64,000 nucleotides of DNA from Bolinopsis microptera. Lineage: Eukaryota; Ctenophora; Tentaculata; Lobata; Bolinopsidae. Under the pieces are notes generated by a model. It had not been told where the DNA came from. It did not search any database and worked only from the letters and a program-made list of their open reading frames with translations. Of the stretch, positions 1 to 9,898 are shown piece by piece. Within the stretch, counting starts at the first letter, position 1; every line of letters starts with the position of its first letter. A program made the position numbers and the translations under genes. Location: contig NC_087076.1 of the NCBI RefSeq assembly GCF_026151205.1, positions 9,586,902-9,650,901 of the forward strand, written 5' to 3'.

Positions 1-626
1 CTAAACTTACAGTAACGGCTAAAGTGATAATCTACACTACAGTTTTCGAATAAAAACATGACGTAAATTAAAAAGTTAAAAGCAATTGATCCAAAACTGA
101 TCCCAATTCTAAAACTCTGAAGTAAAATATCTAAAATAAAATTTACGTTTTCCATTAAAAATTCACAGATTGACAAACTTAACCGTATACAAAAAAAATG
201 TCTACTATATATTTAAGTTCTAAATAACAGATAGTGTAAACACAACGCTGCTGTCTCATCTTTCTTTAAAAAACAGAATAATATGGCTTGCATTCTGCGC
301 CAATTTGCTCTGACAAAATCAATATTTCTAAGATATTTTAAATCATAAATGTTATTAAGAAACAATTCTCGGTTATTTAATTCACGCTGTATTAATGAGA
401 ACAGGTTAGAAAATATATCATGGATTAAAAACATAAATAGTCACACAACAATTTATTTTTTGCCAATATTATCGTATATTATCAAGGCAAATCAAATTAT
501 CATTATTAAAATCAAATGAGCAACTCATGCAAAGGTTAATATAAATTTACTATTTAATTCACTTATTATTCAACCAGACCAGCAGCTCTAAGTCAGTAGG
601 TCAAGTTAATGAAACCTTGTTACTAC
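1..626. other. AT-rich flank, no gene recognised
   Basis: This stretch is AT-rich and holds only short, unconvincing reading frames. It lies downstream of the minus-strand gene ending at 627. A minus-strand AATAAA (TTTATT on the plus strand at 452-457), about 170 bases past the stop codon, could be that gene's poly(A) signal. This is an inference from position only. Confidence 0.5.
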
Positions 627-1874
627 TTAGTCCAGTAAACTGAAGTATATTACAGTAGCAATATAAAAAGTGATGATGTACCCTGCAAGATTTCTTCTGG
701 TTACAACATTATCATACAACCAGGTTACAATAGCAAGTAACGGAGATAAGACTGGTACACGTGTAGTTAGGTACTGCAACAGATAACGTAGCATGCATAG
801 TAGTTCTACAAGAAACCAGCAGATAGTGTATACATAAGCCATCACATAACACAGTGGTAACCAACATTTGTAGAACCAAGAACCAGATCTCCACATCTCA
901 CTATACTGTGCTACTCTTTTTCTAAAAGCACCGAGAGGAGTATACAATATACCTTCCAATAACAGAGCAAAGGGAAACATCACCAATACCAGCCCAGCTA
1001 TAAGTATAATCGCATTCTTATTAGTGCTAAACAGTAGGTACAGTGAGACTGGTATCACTATGTACACAGCGTACTGTGTCTCATTATCGGTGTTCAGAAG
1101 ATACAGCTCGTAGATAAAAGAAACAAATAGTAGCAGGACAATTAAAGGAAATCCAGGTCTACTGAAAAGTAAATGAAGATCAGTGACTGAAATAAAATCC
1201 CATTTTGCGTTATCTGCATTAAATCTATCGAAGATGTCTTTCGCAAAATGCTGACAGTTTTTATTCAATGTTTTATATACATTCTTCGGCAGTATGTCTT
1301 TCAAATGACAGACTACGTTACCAAGTAATGAAGTAGACTGGGCTTTTATCAACTCCCTGATAGGAGTTGCACGCGGTACTTCTTTAAAGTAAAATATAAC
1401 CGAGTCAAGACTTCCTCCAAAACTAACATATACACCGTCTCTTTGTTTTTCAACTGCAACGTATCTTCCATCTTCTGTCTGTAAGACGACAAAAACATGG
1501 TAGTCTACCACGGAAAATTGCTTCTGAAAAAAACTTTTAATAACAGGCCAAGAGTTGGAACTTTTGAATGGAGCATCTAAAGGCACACTGTAAACACCTA
1601 TCCATTCGAGTTTTGCTGTTTCATAATCCTTACAATTAGACCGGAATACTTTCTCCAGATTAGCATCAGTTACTAACTCAGTACAACAGGAGGGGATTAT
1701 ATCTGTTTCAGGACGGGGAACAACTTTATTAGTTTCTACGATTCCATCAAAATACATAGACAGAGCGAATACAATGTTGATTAGAAGATGCAGGGTTACC
1801 ATGTACTGTTCTACACAATGTGATCTGAAATAAGTAGATAGTTGCAATAACTCAATTAGATTTACGTAAAACAA
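627..1874 (-). CDS. LRAT/NlpC-P60-like domain protein with multiple membrane segments
   Basis: Uninterrupted 415-residue frame. The family is not recognised by name. Residues 85-225 resemble the permuted papain fold of LRAT and NlpC/P60 proteins. A candidate catalytic His126 sits in DYHVFVVL, followed by strands ending YVAVEKQRDGVYVSF, and a candidate nucleophile Cys207 sits in NCQHFAKDIFD, like the NCEHF motif of LRAT. That family acts as acyltransferases or thiol hydrolases, so acyl transfer or hydrolysis at a membrane is an inference. The C-terminal half has hydrophobic segments at about 240-260, 267-284, 287-311, 334-370 and 397-413, suggesting an endomembrane anchor. Met25 (1802) begins a signal-peptide-like stretch (MVTLHLLINIVFALSM) and could be the true start. 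A 5' intron cannot be excluded. The coding sequence appears intronless and flanked by transposons, but its code is intact. Confidence 0.7.
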   Translation of the reverse strand: MFYVNLIELLQLSTYFRSHCVEQYMVTLHLLINIVFALSMYFDGIVETNKVVPRPETDIIPSCCTELVTDANLEKVFRSNCKDYETAKLEWIGVYSVPLDAPFKSSNSWPVIKSFFQKQFSVVDYHVFVVLQTEDGRYVAVEKQRDGVYVSFGGSLDSVIFYFKEVPRATPIRELIKAQSTSLLGNVVCHLKDILPKNVYKTLNKNCQHFAKDIFDRFNADNAKWDFISVTDLHLLFSRPGFPLIVLLLFVSFIYELYLLNTDNETQYAVYIVIPVSLYLLFSTNKNAIILIAGLVLVMFPFALLLEGILYTPLGAFRKRVAQYSEMWRSGSWFYKCWLPLCYVMAYVYTICWFLVELLCMLRYLLQYLTTRVPVLSPLLAIVTWLYDNVVTRRNLAGYIITFYIATVIYFSLLD

Positions 1875-2281
1875 ATGTTGTAAACATATTGCTAGCTATT
1901 TAAACTTGAAGCTGCAACTGGATTTAAACAAGTTGTTATATCACAATTATTCACTAAAATCTGAACATAAACCCACACTATGATAACTAATTCATCCTGT
2001 GTTACATTGTAAGATGTATTGTGGCTACTAGGTAACGCCTAACAGTACAGAGCAGGAACTATGATACAAAATACAAAATACTCAAAATAAAACTAACCTG
2101 GAAATATCTGGTATCCTGGTATACAGCCCCTTTCCGCTAGTGGTAACTGTGATAATGATACACAGGGGGATAATAGCTAAATCAAGTGACCTAGACCTGG
2201 AATAATATTTGTAATATTGTACATTTAAACGTTGAATATTATATAATGTACGATTAATACACGAGGAGAACTTTCTTTAAA

Positions 2282-2345
2282 GACGTGGATTCTGGTCATC
2301 TGGTGGGTAGGTGAAACATATTTTTTGACACCTGACAGCAATTAT
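2282..2345 (+). repeat. Partial copy of a small MITE family (GTGGATTCTGG end)
   Basis: The stretch GTGGATTCTGG, then GGTGAAACATATTTTTTGAC and CACCTGACAG, matches the left end of the complete element at 59982-60114 with small indels. No matching right end with a TA duplication was found nearby, so this is a truncated or decayed copy. Confidence 0.5.
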
Positions 2346-2458
2346 CCTAATCCTATCCACTGTTCATCAATCAAACCCCAGAAAATATAAATGTATGTAT
2401 ATACTTTTTTTGTGGTTTATCCACTGGGCTTAGAGTTTGTGTTTAAGCTACCAAATTT

Positions 2459-2479
2459 TATTATTATTATTATTATTAC
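2459..2479. repeat. (TTA)n microsatellite
   Basis: About seven TTA units in a row directly visible in the sequence. Confidence 0.85.
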
Positions 2480-3020
2480 TTACCGAACAGAACTGTTCAG
2501 ATACATTCTTGCCAGTACATATAATACCCAAAGTATAACACACAGGTCACGGAAAACTAACCAATCCCACCAATCAGATCTGAAATGTAATTTATAATAC
2601 AAATGCAGTTAAATATATTGGTTATATTATGTTTCAACACATAAGTTACTACTTATATTAGGACGCAATGAAACTACCGGACCACGATGTATGGGGACTT
2701 GCCACCCCATGGCAACATTAAAATATATCGACTCTGTTACATCGTTTCCTGTTAGTATAAAACTCCGTTACAAAATGAACTAGGATCTGGCAATACTACA
2801 CCTTAGATCAATAAAATATGATATAATAATGTATAACTGTTAACTAGACTTAAATAAAAGTCTGAAGAATATAGAAAATAAACTGATTTACCGCTTGTAA
2901 GTTTAACAATAAACTGTGAAAGTAAACTGTACCGATACGATCAAAGAAATTATGGCTAAAGGAGAAAGGCAAAAGGTAACATGCATAAGGAATTACAAGA
3001 GGGCTTCACACACACTATAA

Positions 3021-3660
3021 TTACATGAAGTCATTAACTGTGAAAATATGCCAGTGTCTGAGGATACACGCTGGCTGACTATTAATAAATAATTTAAGAT
3101 ATCTATGTAAGATTTTCCGTTCAAAATTCTGGGTAATCAGTTTATCAATTAATAATTTAACATCATGAATAAATTCAGTAACTACTGCACTGAGGAAGAT
3201 TTGCATATCCTATATAATTCACCTACAAATACTCCATACGAAGGTTTAATAGGTACGTTGGAGTGAAGGTTAGGAAAAGTAACGACTTTAAAACTAAAGT
3301 CACGTCGTTTGTCATATAATTTAGTGTAGAAACGATTGTTCAAAATATTAATGTCTAAATCAAGAAAAGTCGTAGATAAATTGCTAGAGTTTGTAACTAT
3401 AATCTTCAACTCTGCGGGGTAAATATCATTGCAAATAATATCGACAGTCTTATTGTTGATATTGGGGGTGGTTAAATCGTCAATGTATCGACTGGCGTGT
3501 TTCAAAGTGTGAACCACAGGGTTCTTGTTTTTAACTTGCAATGTGATGTAATTATGCTCGTACCAGTATAGAAAAAGGTCTGCGACCTGGGAAGCACAAT
3601 CACATCCCATTGGGATACCAATTACCTGTCTGTAGATCACACCTCGAAACTTAACATATA
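3021..3660 (-). mobile_element. 5'-truncated Penelope-like element, reverse transcriptase C-terminal half
   Basis: The conceptual minus-strand product begins FRGVIYRQVIGIPMG, the Penelope-type RT block 4, and continues with ADLFLYWYEHNYI, then the catalytic block RYIDDL (an IDD variant of YxDD). Later motifs LDLDINIL, KLYDKRRDFSF, FPNLHSNVP and YGVFVGELYRICKS are typical of Penelope-like elements. Two frames overlap near 3182-3206, so a frameshift separates the block ending CKSSSVQ from the tail with FIHDVKLLIDKLITQNF. The fingers domain (blocks 1-3) and any GIY-YIG endonuclease are absent. The 5' break coincides with the possible MITE starting near 3664. This is a dead fragment: PLE membership is secure by motif, the subfamily is not. 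Confidence 0.75.
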
Positions 3661-3663
3661 TCT

Positions 3664-4050
3664 AACTTACAAGACATATTTATGTTCGACATAATCCCGG
3701 TGACCTAAATGATTTGGGAACGAAAATATGGGGATTTTTTCCCGAAAACCGCCAGATTTCGTACCCCAAATTAAATCATGATATTTAGGGATTTTGTTTA
3801 TCTCCTTATTTTACAAAAATGAAACCCAATATTCGAGAAAATATTTTAAAAGCAATTCATGATCGAATACTAGTGTTCATTTGTTTGATGAATCATATTT
3901 ATAACTTACATTATAACTTATATTGATAGTAAATCGATAAAGTCATAATAAGGAAAATACGTGAAAAATAATTTGGGGAAAATAATGAGTCCCGTGACCT
4001 AAATTTTCGAAAAACCACCGACTTTCGTACTTTTAAATGTCTTGTAAGGT
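3664..4050. mobile_element. Possible MITE with CTTACAAGACAT inverted ends
   Basis: CTTACAAGACAT at 3666-3677 is repeated in inverse orientation at 4037-4048, bounding about 387 AT-rich bases without coding potential. A GTGACCTAAAT motif occurs near both ends in the same orientation. It interrupts the Penelope-like RT fragment. Related TTACAAGAT motifs occur near 38555 and 38685. No clean target duplication was identified, so the class is open. Confidence 0.45.
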
Positions 4051-4562
4051 AGCCTATAAAGCTGGCAAAGCAGCTAGCTTATAACATAAGGAAAATATCT
4101 ACAAAGCTAGTAGCTACCAGAGCAAAGAGGCAGTAACAATACTATGCCTACTACTACTACTCCTTTTTTTGCGCACTAACTACAGTATATTGGTTAGTGA
4201 CGCTAATAAGCAAGCATCATCAGAGTTTCTCAAATGCTACACCAGCTTCTAATTTGAAAATTGCAAAGCTATTGGCCCTGCCCAAATATCTAATGGGCTA
4301 CTAAAATCGGTATTTTACACCTTATTTTCAGCATTATCTTTTTTTACTTGTTTTATGGGCCCCAAAGGTTTTGCTCTATTACGGGTAAACCTAGGATGCT
4401 GCAGATTCAACTCTGTACATTCAGACCGTCTGTGCGTGGTGAAGAGCCACACCCTGCTCGAGGTGGGGCTGCATGAAACTTCAGTGATGGAGTTGTAACT
4501 GAACACAGCGGATCTAGGGGTGCACCCCCGAAAAAAAAGCCGGGCATCCTCAGAACAAGCTC
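4051..4562 (+). other. Probable 5' untranslated part of the downstream RTE-like LINE
   Basis: No gene is seen. From about 4340 the sequence becomes more GC-balanced and runs without a break into the LINE frame at 4563, as expected for a LINE 5' UTR. The exact left boundary cannot be set without another copy. Confidence 0.4.
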
Positions 4563-7500
4563 GTGATGATGGTGATTTGGGTTAATGAAGATGTAACAGA
4601 TTCCGGAACTATGGGAGCACCATCTGTCATCTTACCGTTTTATTTACTGTATGTGGGAACATCTACTGATGAAGTAGCTATCAAGAGAGCCATTCCAGTG
4701 GCGCAGGTGGCTCACGTGTCACATAGCCAACAGAAAAGAAACATGATGAATAGTTCTTACAGCACTAGGGTATCAGCCCCTACTTTTGTTTCTGGACGTG
4801 AAGGTGGTAATGATTTCACCAACTTAAATCCGAATGGAAGGTTGGTGAATGATGAGCCTAATCAACCTGAAACACCCAACAGCATAAACGAAAACAACAA
4901 AAAAAGTTTATTTTCATGTACCGACATTACCTGGGTAGGCACTCTTAACACTAGAACGATAAGAACTGCCCAGAGGAAACTGGAGATGGTACATCTTTTC
5001 GAGAAGAGTGGAGCAGAGATTGTAGGTATCCAAGAGCACAGGATAATCCATGAAGAGCCTGTCAAAGTAGAGAGAGTTGGCAAGAGCAGCTATCTAATTA
5101 CTTCATCAGCTACTAGGAATCGAGCCCAGGCAGCAGTGGGCGGAGTGGGATTCATCCTAACTAGCAAGGCATTTGACGCAACTACGGAGATAGCACCAGT
5201 GACGGAGAGAATCCTTAAGATATCTCTAAATGGTAATCCTAAACCAACCTTCGTCTGTGTCTACGGACCTACGGAGGCAGATAGTGTAGAAGCAGCAGAG
5301 AAGTTTCATACCGATCTAAGGTGTGCAGTCTCACAGATCCCTGCTCACAACTTCTTGGAGGTGATTGGGGATTTTAACGCTCACCTATCAAAGAGGGACG
5401 AGAATGACTTTGGTTGGTATTTCCATGAGAGAACCAACAGAAATGGGGAGCTGCTTCGGGATACTGCCCTGGAATGTAATCTGGAGATTACAAACACCAG
5501 GTTCAGAAAGAAGCGTGGTAAGATTTGGACTCACCTATCGGATGGAACCCTGAATAAGTCTCAGTTAGACTTTATTCTAGTGAGGAAGAAGTGGAGGAAC
5601 AGTGTCAAAAATACTGAAGTCTACAGCTTCTTTAGTACACTGGGTACTGATCATAGACTTGTTTTGTCTAAGATCAAGCTATCTCTTCGACGAGCAAAAA
5701 AGCAACCCAAGAAAACCTGGTATAATTGGGGAGCACTTAAATCGGATGAAGACCTACAGAAGAGATATGCAGTAGAAGTCAAGAATCGGTACTCTGCTTA
5801 ATGCGAGCAAATCGATGAAAGTGAGGTTACGGAACTGTATGGGCATTTTGCTGATGCGATTGCTGATACCAACAAAGCCATACTGCCTAAGAGAGAAAAG
5901 AAGAGACGTGACGATTTCGCGAGTGATCAGCGAGTACAAAGCGTGCGTACAGCGTTGCAGCGAGCAGAGACTGTCTATCACCGGGATCCTAGTGAAGACA
6001 GTCGACTGTCTGTTAAGCTACTAAAAACTGAACTGGATCAGGTGTACCAGGACATCTTTGAAGAAGATCTAGTTGCCAAGGTTAGAAGGGTCGAAATGGC
6101 TGCAGACAGATGCAAAAACAAAGAAAGTTGGAATGTCATAAATGAGATAACTGGCAGGAAGGCCAAGGGGGCAACTCAAATAAGGGGCAACGGAGCCGAA
6201 GAAAGGAAGAAAAATTGGCTTGGGCATTTCACGAATCTGTTAGGGAGTACACCGGATGTGGAAAACGAGCATCCTAGGATCGAGACTCAATTTGAAGGAC
6301 TCGACATCAGTACAGAACCTTTTACTGTGGATGAGTTTAAAGCTGCTAAACACAGGATAAAAGAAGGTAAAGCACCAGGTGATGACGGCATACCACCTGA
6401 AGTCCTCAAAAGATGCGATCTGGATGAAATCGTGCTGTCCTTCTGCAACAAAGCCCTGACAGATGGTATTGCGCCAGATCAGTGGAGGATAAGTAACATC
6501 ATCCCGGTCCCCAAAAAGGGCGACTTGACCAACCCTGGAAACTGGAGGGGGATATCTTTGACTTCTCTCGTAGCTAAGACTCTTAATAGAATGGTGCTTA
6601 ATAGGATCCAGCCGGCTATAGAGGGGGTACTTAGGGACACTCAGAATGGTTTTCGGGAAGGACGTTCCACTACTAGTCACATCTTGGCACTCAGAAGGAT
6701 TCTAGAGGGGGCTAGACAGAGAAATTTACCAGCAGCTATGGTGTTTGTTGATTTTAAGAAGGCCTTTGATTCACTTCACCGGGGAATTTTGATGCAAATA
6801 CTAAAGGCCTATGGGATACCGGACAGTATTGTAGATATCATTAATCTTCTCTATGTCAACACGAAGGGCAAAGTTATAACACCAGATGGGGATACCGAGC
6901 TATTTGATATCCTGGCAGGAGTTCTTCAAGGGGATACATTAGCACCATACTTGTTCATTATAGCCCTTGACTATTGCATGAGACAAGCCTTAAGCAAGCA
7001 TCCTGAAATAGGATTTACCATTAAGCCTTATCGGAGTAGGAGAGTCAAGGCGGAGAAGATAACAGACACTGGTTTTGCAGATGACATTGCTCTGATAGCA
7101 GATACTGTAAAGGAGGCAGAGATGCTGATGCTAGAGGTAGAAAGAGTTGCTGCTACAGTGGGACTTAAAATGAATGAAGGGAAAACCAAATTCATTACTC
7201 AGAACATCGAGAACCCTGATACCATCAAGTCCCTGGGTAACAACACAATAGAGCACGCGGAAGACTTTACCTATCTTGGTTCTAGAATCAGAGACAGTGA
7301 GAGTGATATCAGGGTTAGGAAAGGAAGAGCATGGGGAGCATGCCACACTCTCAAAAAACTTTGGAAATCCAACCTTAGAAAGTCTATCAAGACCAGAGTG
7401 TTCACAGCACTAGTCGAGTCGGTGCTTCTATATGGTTCTGAGACTTGGACTATGACGAAAAGGCTGGAGAAGATGGTTGATGGTTGCTATACACGAATGT

Positions 7501-7875
7501 TAAGAATGGCCCTTAACATCAATCAATATCGAGACCATGTCAGCAACCACAGTCTGTACGGTGATCTTCCTAAAGTCAGCTCCAAGATAACCCAACGAAG
7601 GCTCAGACTTGCAGGTCATGCTCACCGACATCCGGAGCTGACACTGAACAAACTGATCCTCTGGAAGCCGAGTCATGGGCATACTAACAGGGGGCGACCT
7701 TACCTAACACTACTAGATAACCTAAAAGCAGATACTGGGCTGAAATCAGTAGATGAGATAGCTAGACTGATGGAAGACAGAAAGCTGTGGAGAACTGTTG
7801 TCAATGGATCTCGGGAATACTACCCGCCTTAAGTCAAGTAAGTCACTTGTTTTATCTTGTTTTATCTTGTTTGTA
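4340..7875 (+). mobile_element. Nearly complete RTE-like non-LTR retrotransposon
   Basis: A single long frame encodes an apurinic-type endonuclease followed by a reverse transcriptase, the order and size of RTE-clade elements. The 3' end after the stop codon carries a short tandem motif (CTTGTTTTATCTTGTTTTAT, 7851-7875), the kind of microsatellite-like tail seen on RTE elements instead of poly(A). Boundaries are inferred: left from the composition change near 4340, right from the tail. No target duplication was found. Confidence 0.7.
4563..7832 (+). pseudogene. RTE-like ORF (endonuclease + reverse transcriptase) with one in-frame stop
   Basis: The frame is open for about 1090 codons except for one TAA at 5799-5801. 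Codons on both sides are in the same phase (reading ..RYSA, stop, CEQIDESE..). About 120 N-terminal residues precede the endonuclease, which shows GTLNTRT, GIQEHRI, GDFNAHL, SQLDFILVR and TLGTDHRLV (the DH pair). The reverse transcriptase shows GKAPGDDGIPPEVLK, KTLNRMVLNRI, FREGRSTTSHI, VDFKKAFDSLHR, GVLQGDTLAPYLF and the catalytic FADDIALIA. The C-terminal tail ends RGRPYLTLLDNL..EDRKLWR, standard for the clade. The stop sits in the linker between the two enzymes, so both domains are individually intact. Read-through or a sequencing error are alternatives to simple inactivation. Confidence 0.85.
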
Positions 7876-9898
7876 CCCAAGCCCCTAAGAACAGTCTGAC
7901 TATCAATGTTACGGTCAGCAATATACTTTCCCAGATAACACTTTATAGTATAGAATTCAAACAGATCTATCAAAACACTGTCCACCTTAAAAAGTGTTAC
8001 AAAGTATGCAGCAACAATTTCTGATATCTTTTGTTAAAGAGAAGAGATGGGAGCTTCATAGGATTGGTATTGAGATGAGCTCAGCTATTAATACCCTCAG
8101 AAAACTGGTTATTTTAGGATTTTCAGCAGATGCAGGCTGTTGTGAAGATAACATACGCCTTGAAAGATACTTTTTGTGAATGCAAACTGCAAAGTTGATG
8201 ATGACACTATTTCGTTGGAACCTTCCCACGAAGGTTCCTTCTAGGGTGATGTTGTATCTAGTGAACTAGGTAAACACTTATTGAAAAGGCAAATCACAAG
8301 AACAGAAAACTTATTGTTTCATTGTCTCACTTTGTGGGCCTTACCCCACAGTAATGGGCCAATCCCAGCAGTAGGGACAGTAGGGTTGAGGCACAGTTTT
8401 AAGGATGCAAATGTAAACATACAGAATACCCTCTACAGTCTACACCATACAAAATACCAGAAGCCTCCAAACAAACTCTCGGCCTATTGTCCTCACTCAC
8501 GCTAATCACACACACACCCTCACAACATCCTTCTTTGACTCCTTTATGGAGATGAGCAATACCCTTCAACCTACGCACGTCCCTCATTCGAGGCAGAGAA
8601 GCCTTGATTGCCAGACCAAGAAATGTACAAATGTATCACTAGCAGCGAAATACGGATATACCTTCTCCTTAGTCTTACAAATAGTTAGGTGGCAAAATCC
8701 TGACTGTGCTTTTTAGGCATAACCACACCACACTTTGAAACTGTACCCATTTGCACTTATTCGTTGAAACAGAGCAACCTAAGTTAATGTAGGAAATATC
8801 CATAGAAAAAATGTTACATCTCAATTTAGCAAGGTTTTGATAGCAAACCAGCAGGAGCATGAATCAGATTCATCATAAATTTAAATAGGCAGTATTTTAG
8901 CAATTTTACACACAGATTTTCCAGGGAGCGAGGCTGAAGGGGAATGATCATTTAATAAAACTTGATCAATTTTAATTAGTTTTAGATTCTAAGCTATAAC
9001 CCTGAAAATTGAAACTTACACGTTTTCTGGTATCATCAACACAGAAAATAATGACATCACAAACAGAAAATCTGAAATATGTAAATCAGTTACCTCGTCA
9101 AATTCGAATAAAATAAAATATGGTAGAATGTGATTATAAAATATAGAGCTGCCTCTAAGATCAGATACCTATAATGGTGATCAATTTACAAAATTAAACC
9201 GTTTAAAATGTTTTATCATCAATCTGAGATATGGAAAAAAGCTCACCTTTTAAACTTGTACACGTCATCTTTACAGGTTATCGTGAGCACGGAGCATGTA
9301 GTGGAGTTTTCACTACTATCTACCTAAAATAATTGTTAGTGACCATGTCAATAAAACGAATCATCAAATTTATGCCAATTGAACACATTATAATACTGAA
9401 AATCACAAGAAAAGCATGTGATTAAATATAGTTTGCCAAGTGCAAAGTAGTGCATATTAGCTTTAACAGCAATCCTATTTTAAATTATAAGGTAAATGGT
9501 ATAGAACTTGAAGTATCTGCATAGGAAAAAGATTTTGCAGTTATAACCCATGTAGCTCCCTGTTTTTGTTTGTTTTGAAACCCCACGGTGGAGGTTGGCG
9601 TGTGCCGCAATTTATTGATCAATGGTTATTACATAAATGAAATTATAGAAGTCACACTAAAATATAATAATGTAAAATAAATATATTAAAATAAATGCCC
9701 TACTAAAAGTACTATATAACTAACGGTCTGCAAAACTGGTTGAAGTCGCAATTTGTAAACATGCTAATTACTATTTAATAGTAATAGATAAAAAGTTTTG
9801 CGCGGCAGATGTAAATTCGGCATTGCATAATGGCAGTGAAATTAAAATGATATGTTGTTGATAACAGATCATAGTCATTTGACGCGAGTGATCTTTCT
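7876..9898. other. Intergenic region, nothing recognised
   Basis: AT-rich DNA with short overlapping frames that carry no recognisable motif. The part before 9899 includes the 3' untranslated tail of the minus-strand LINE that follows. I see no RNA gene, repeat array or inverted-repeat element here. Confidence 0.5.

Larger units (their letters stand above)
1875..3020. other. AT-rich intergenic region
   Basis: No gene is seen. The region holds a partial MITE end near 2282 and a (TTA)n microsatellite near 2459, listed separately. A promoter for the minus-strand gene ending at 627 should lie in the first few hundred bases, but no clear TATA or initiator could be singled out. Confidence 0.5.
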
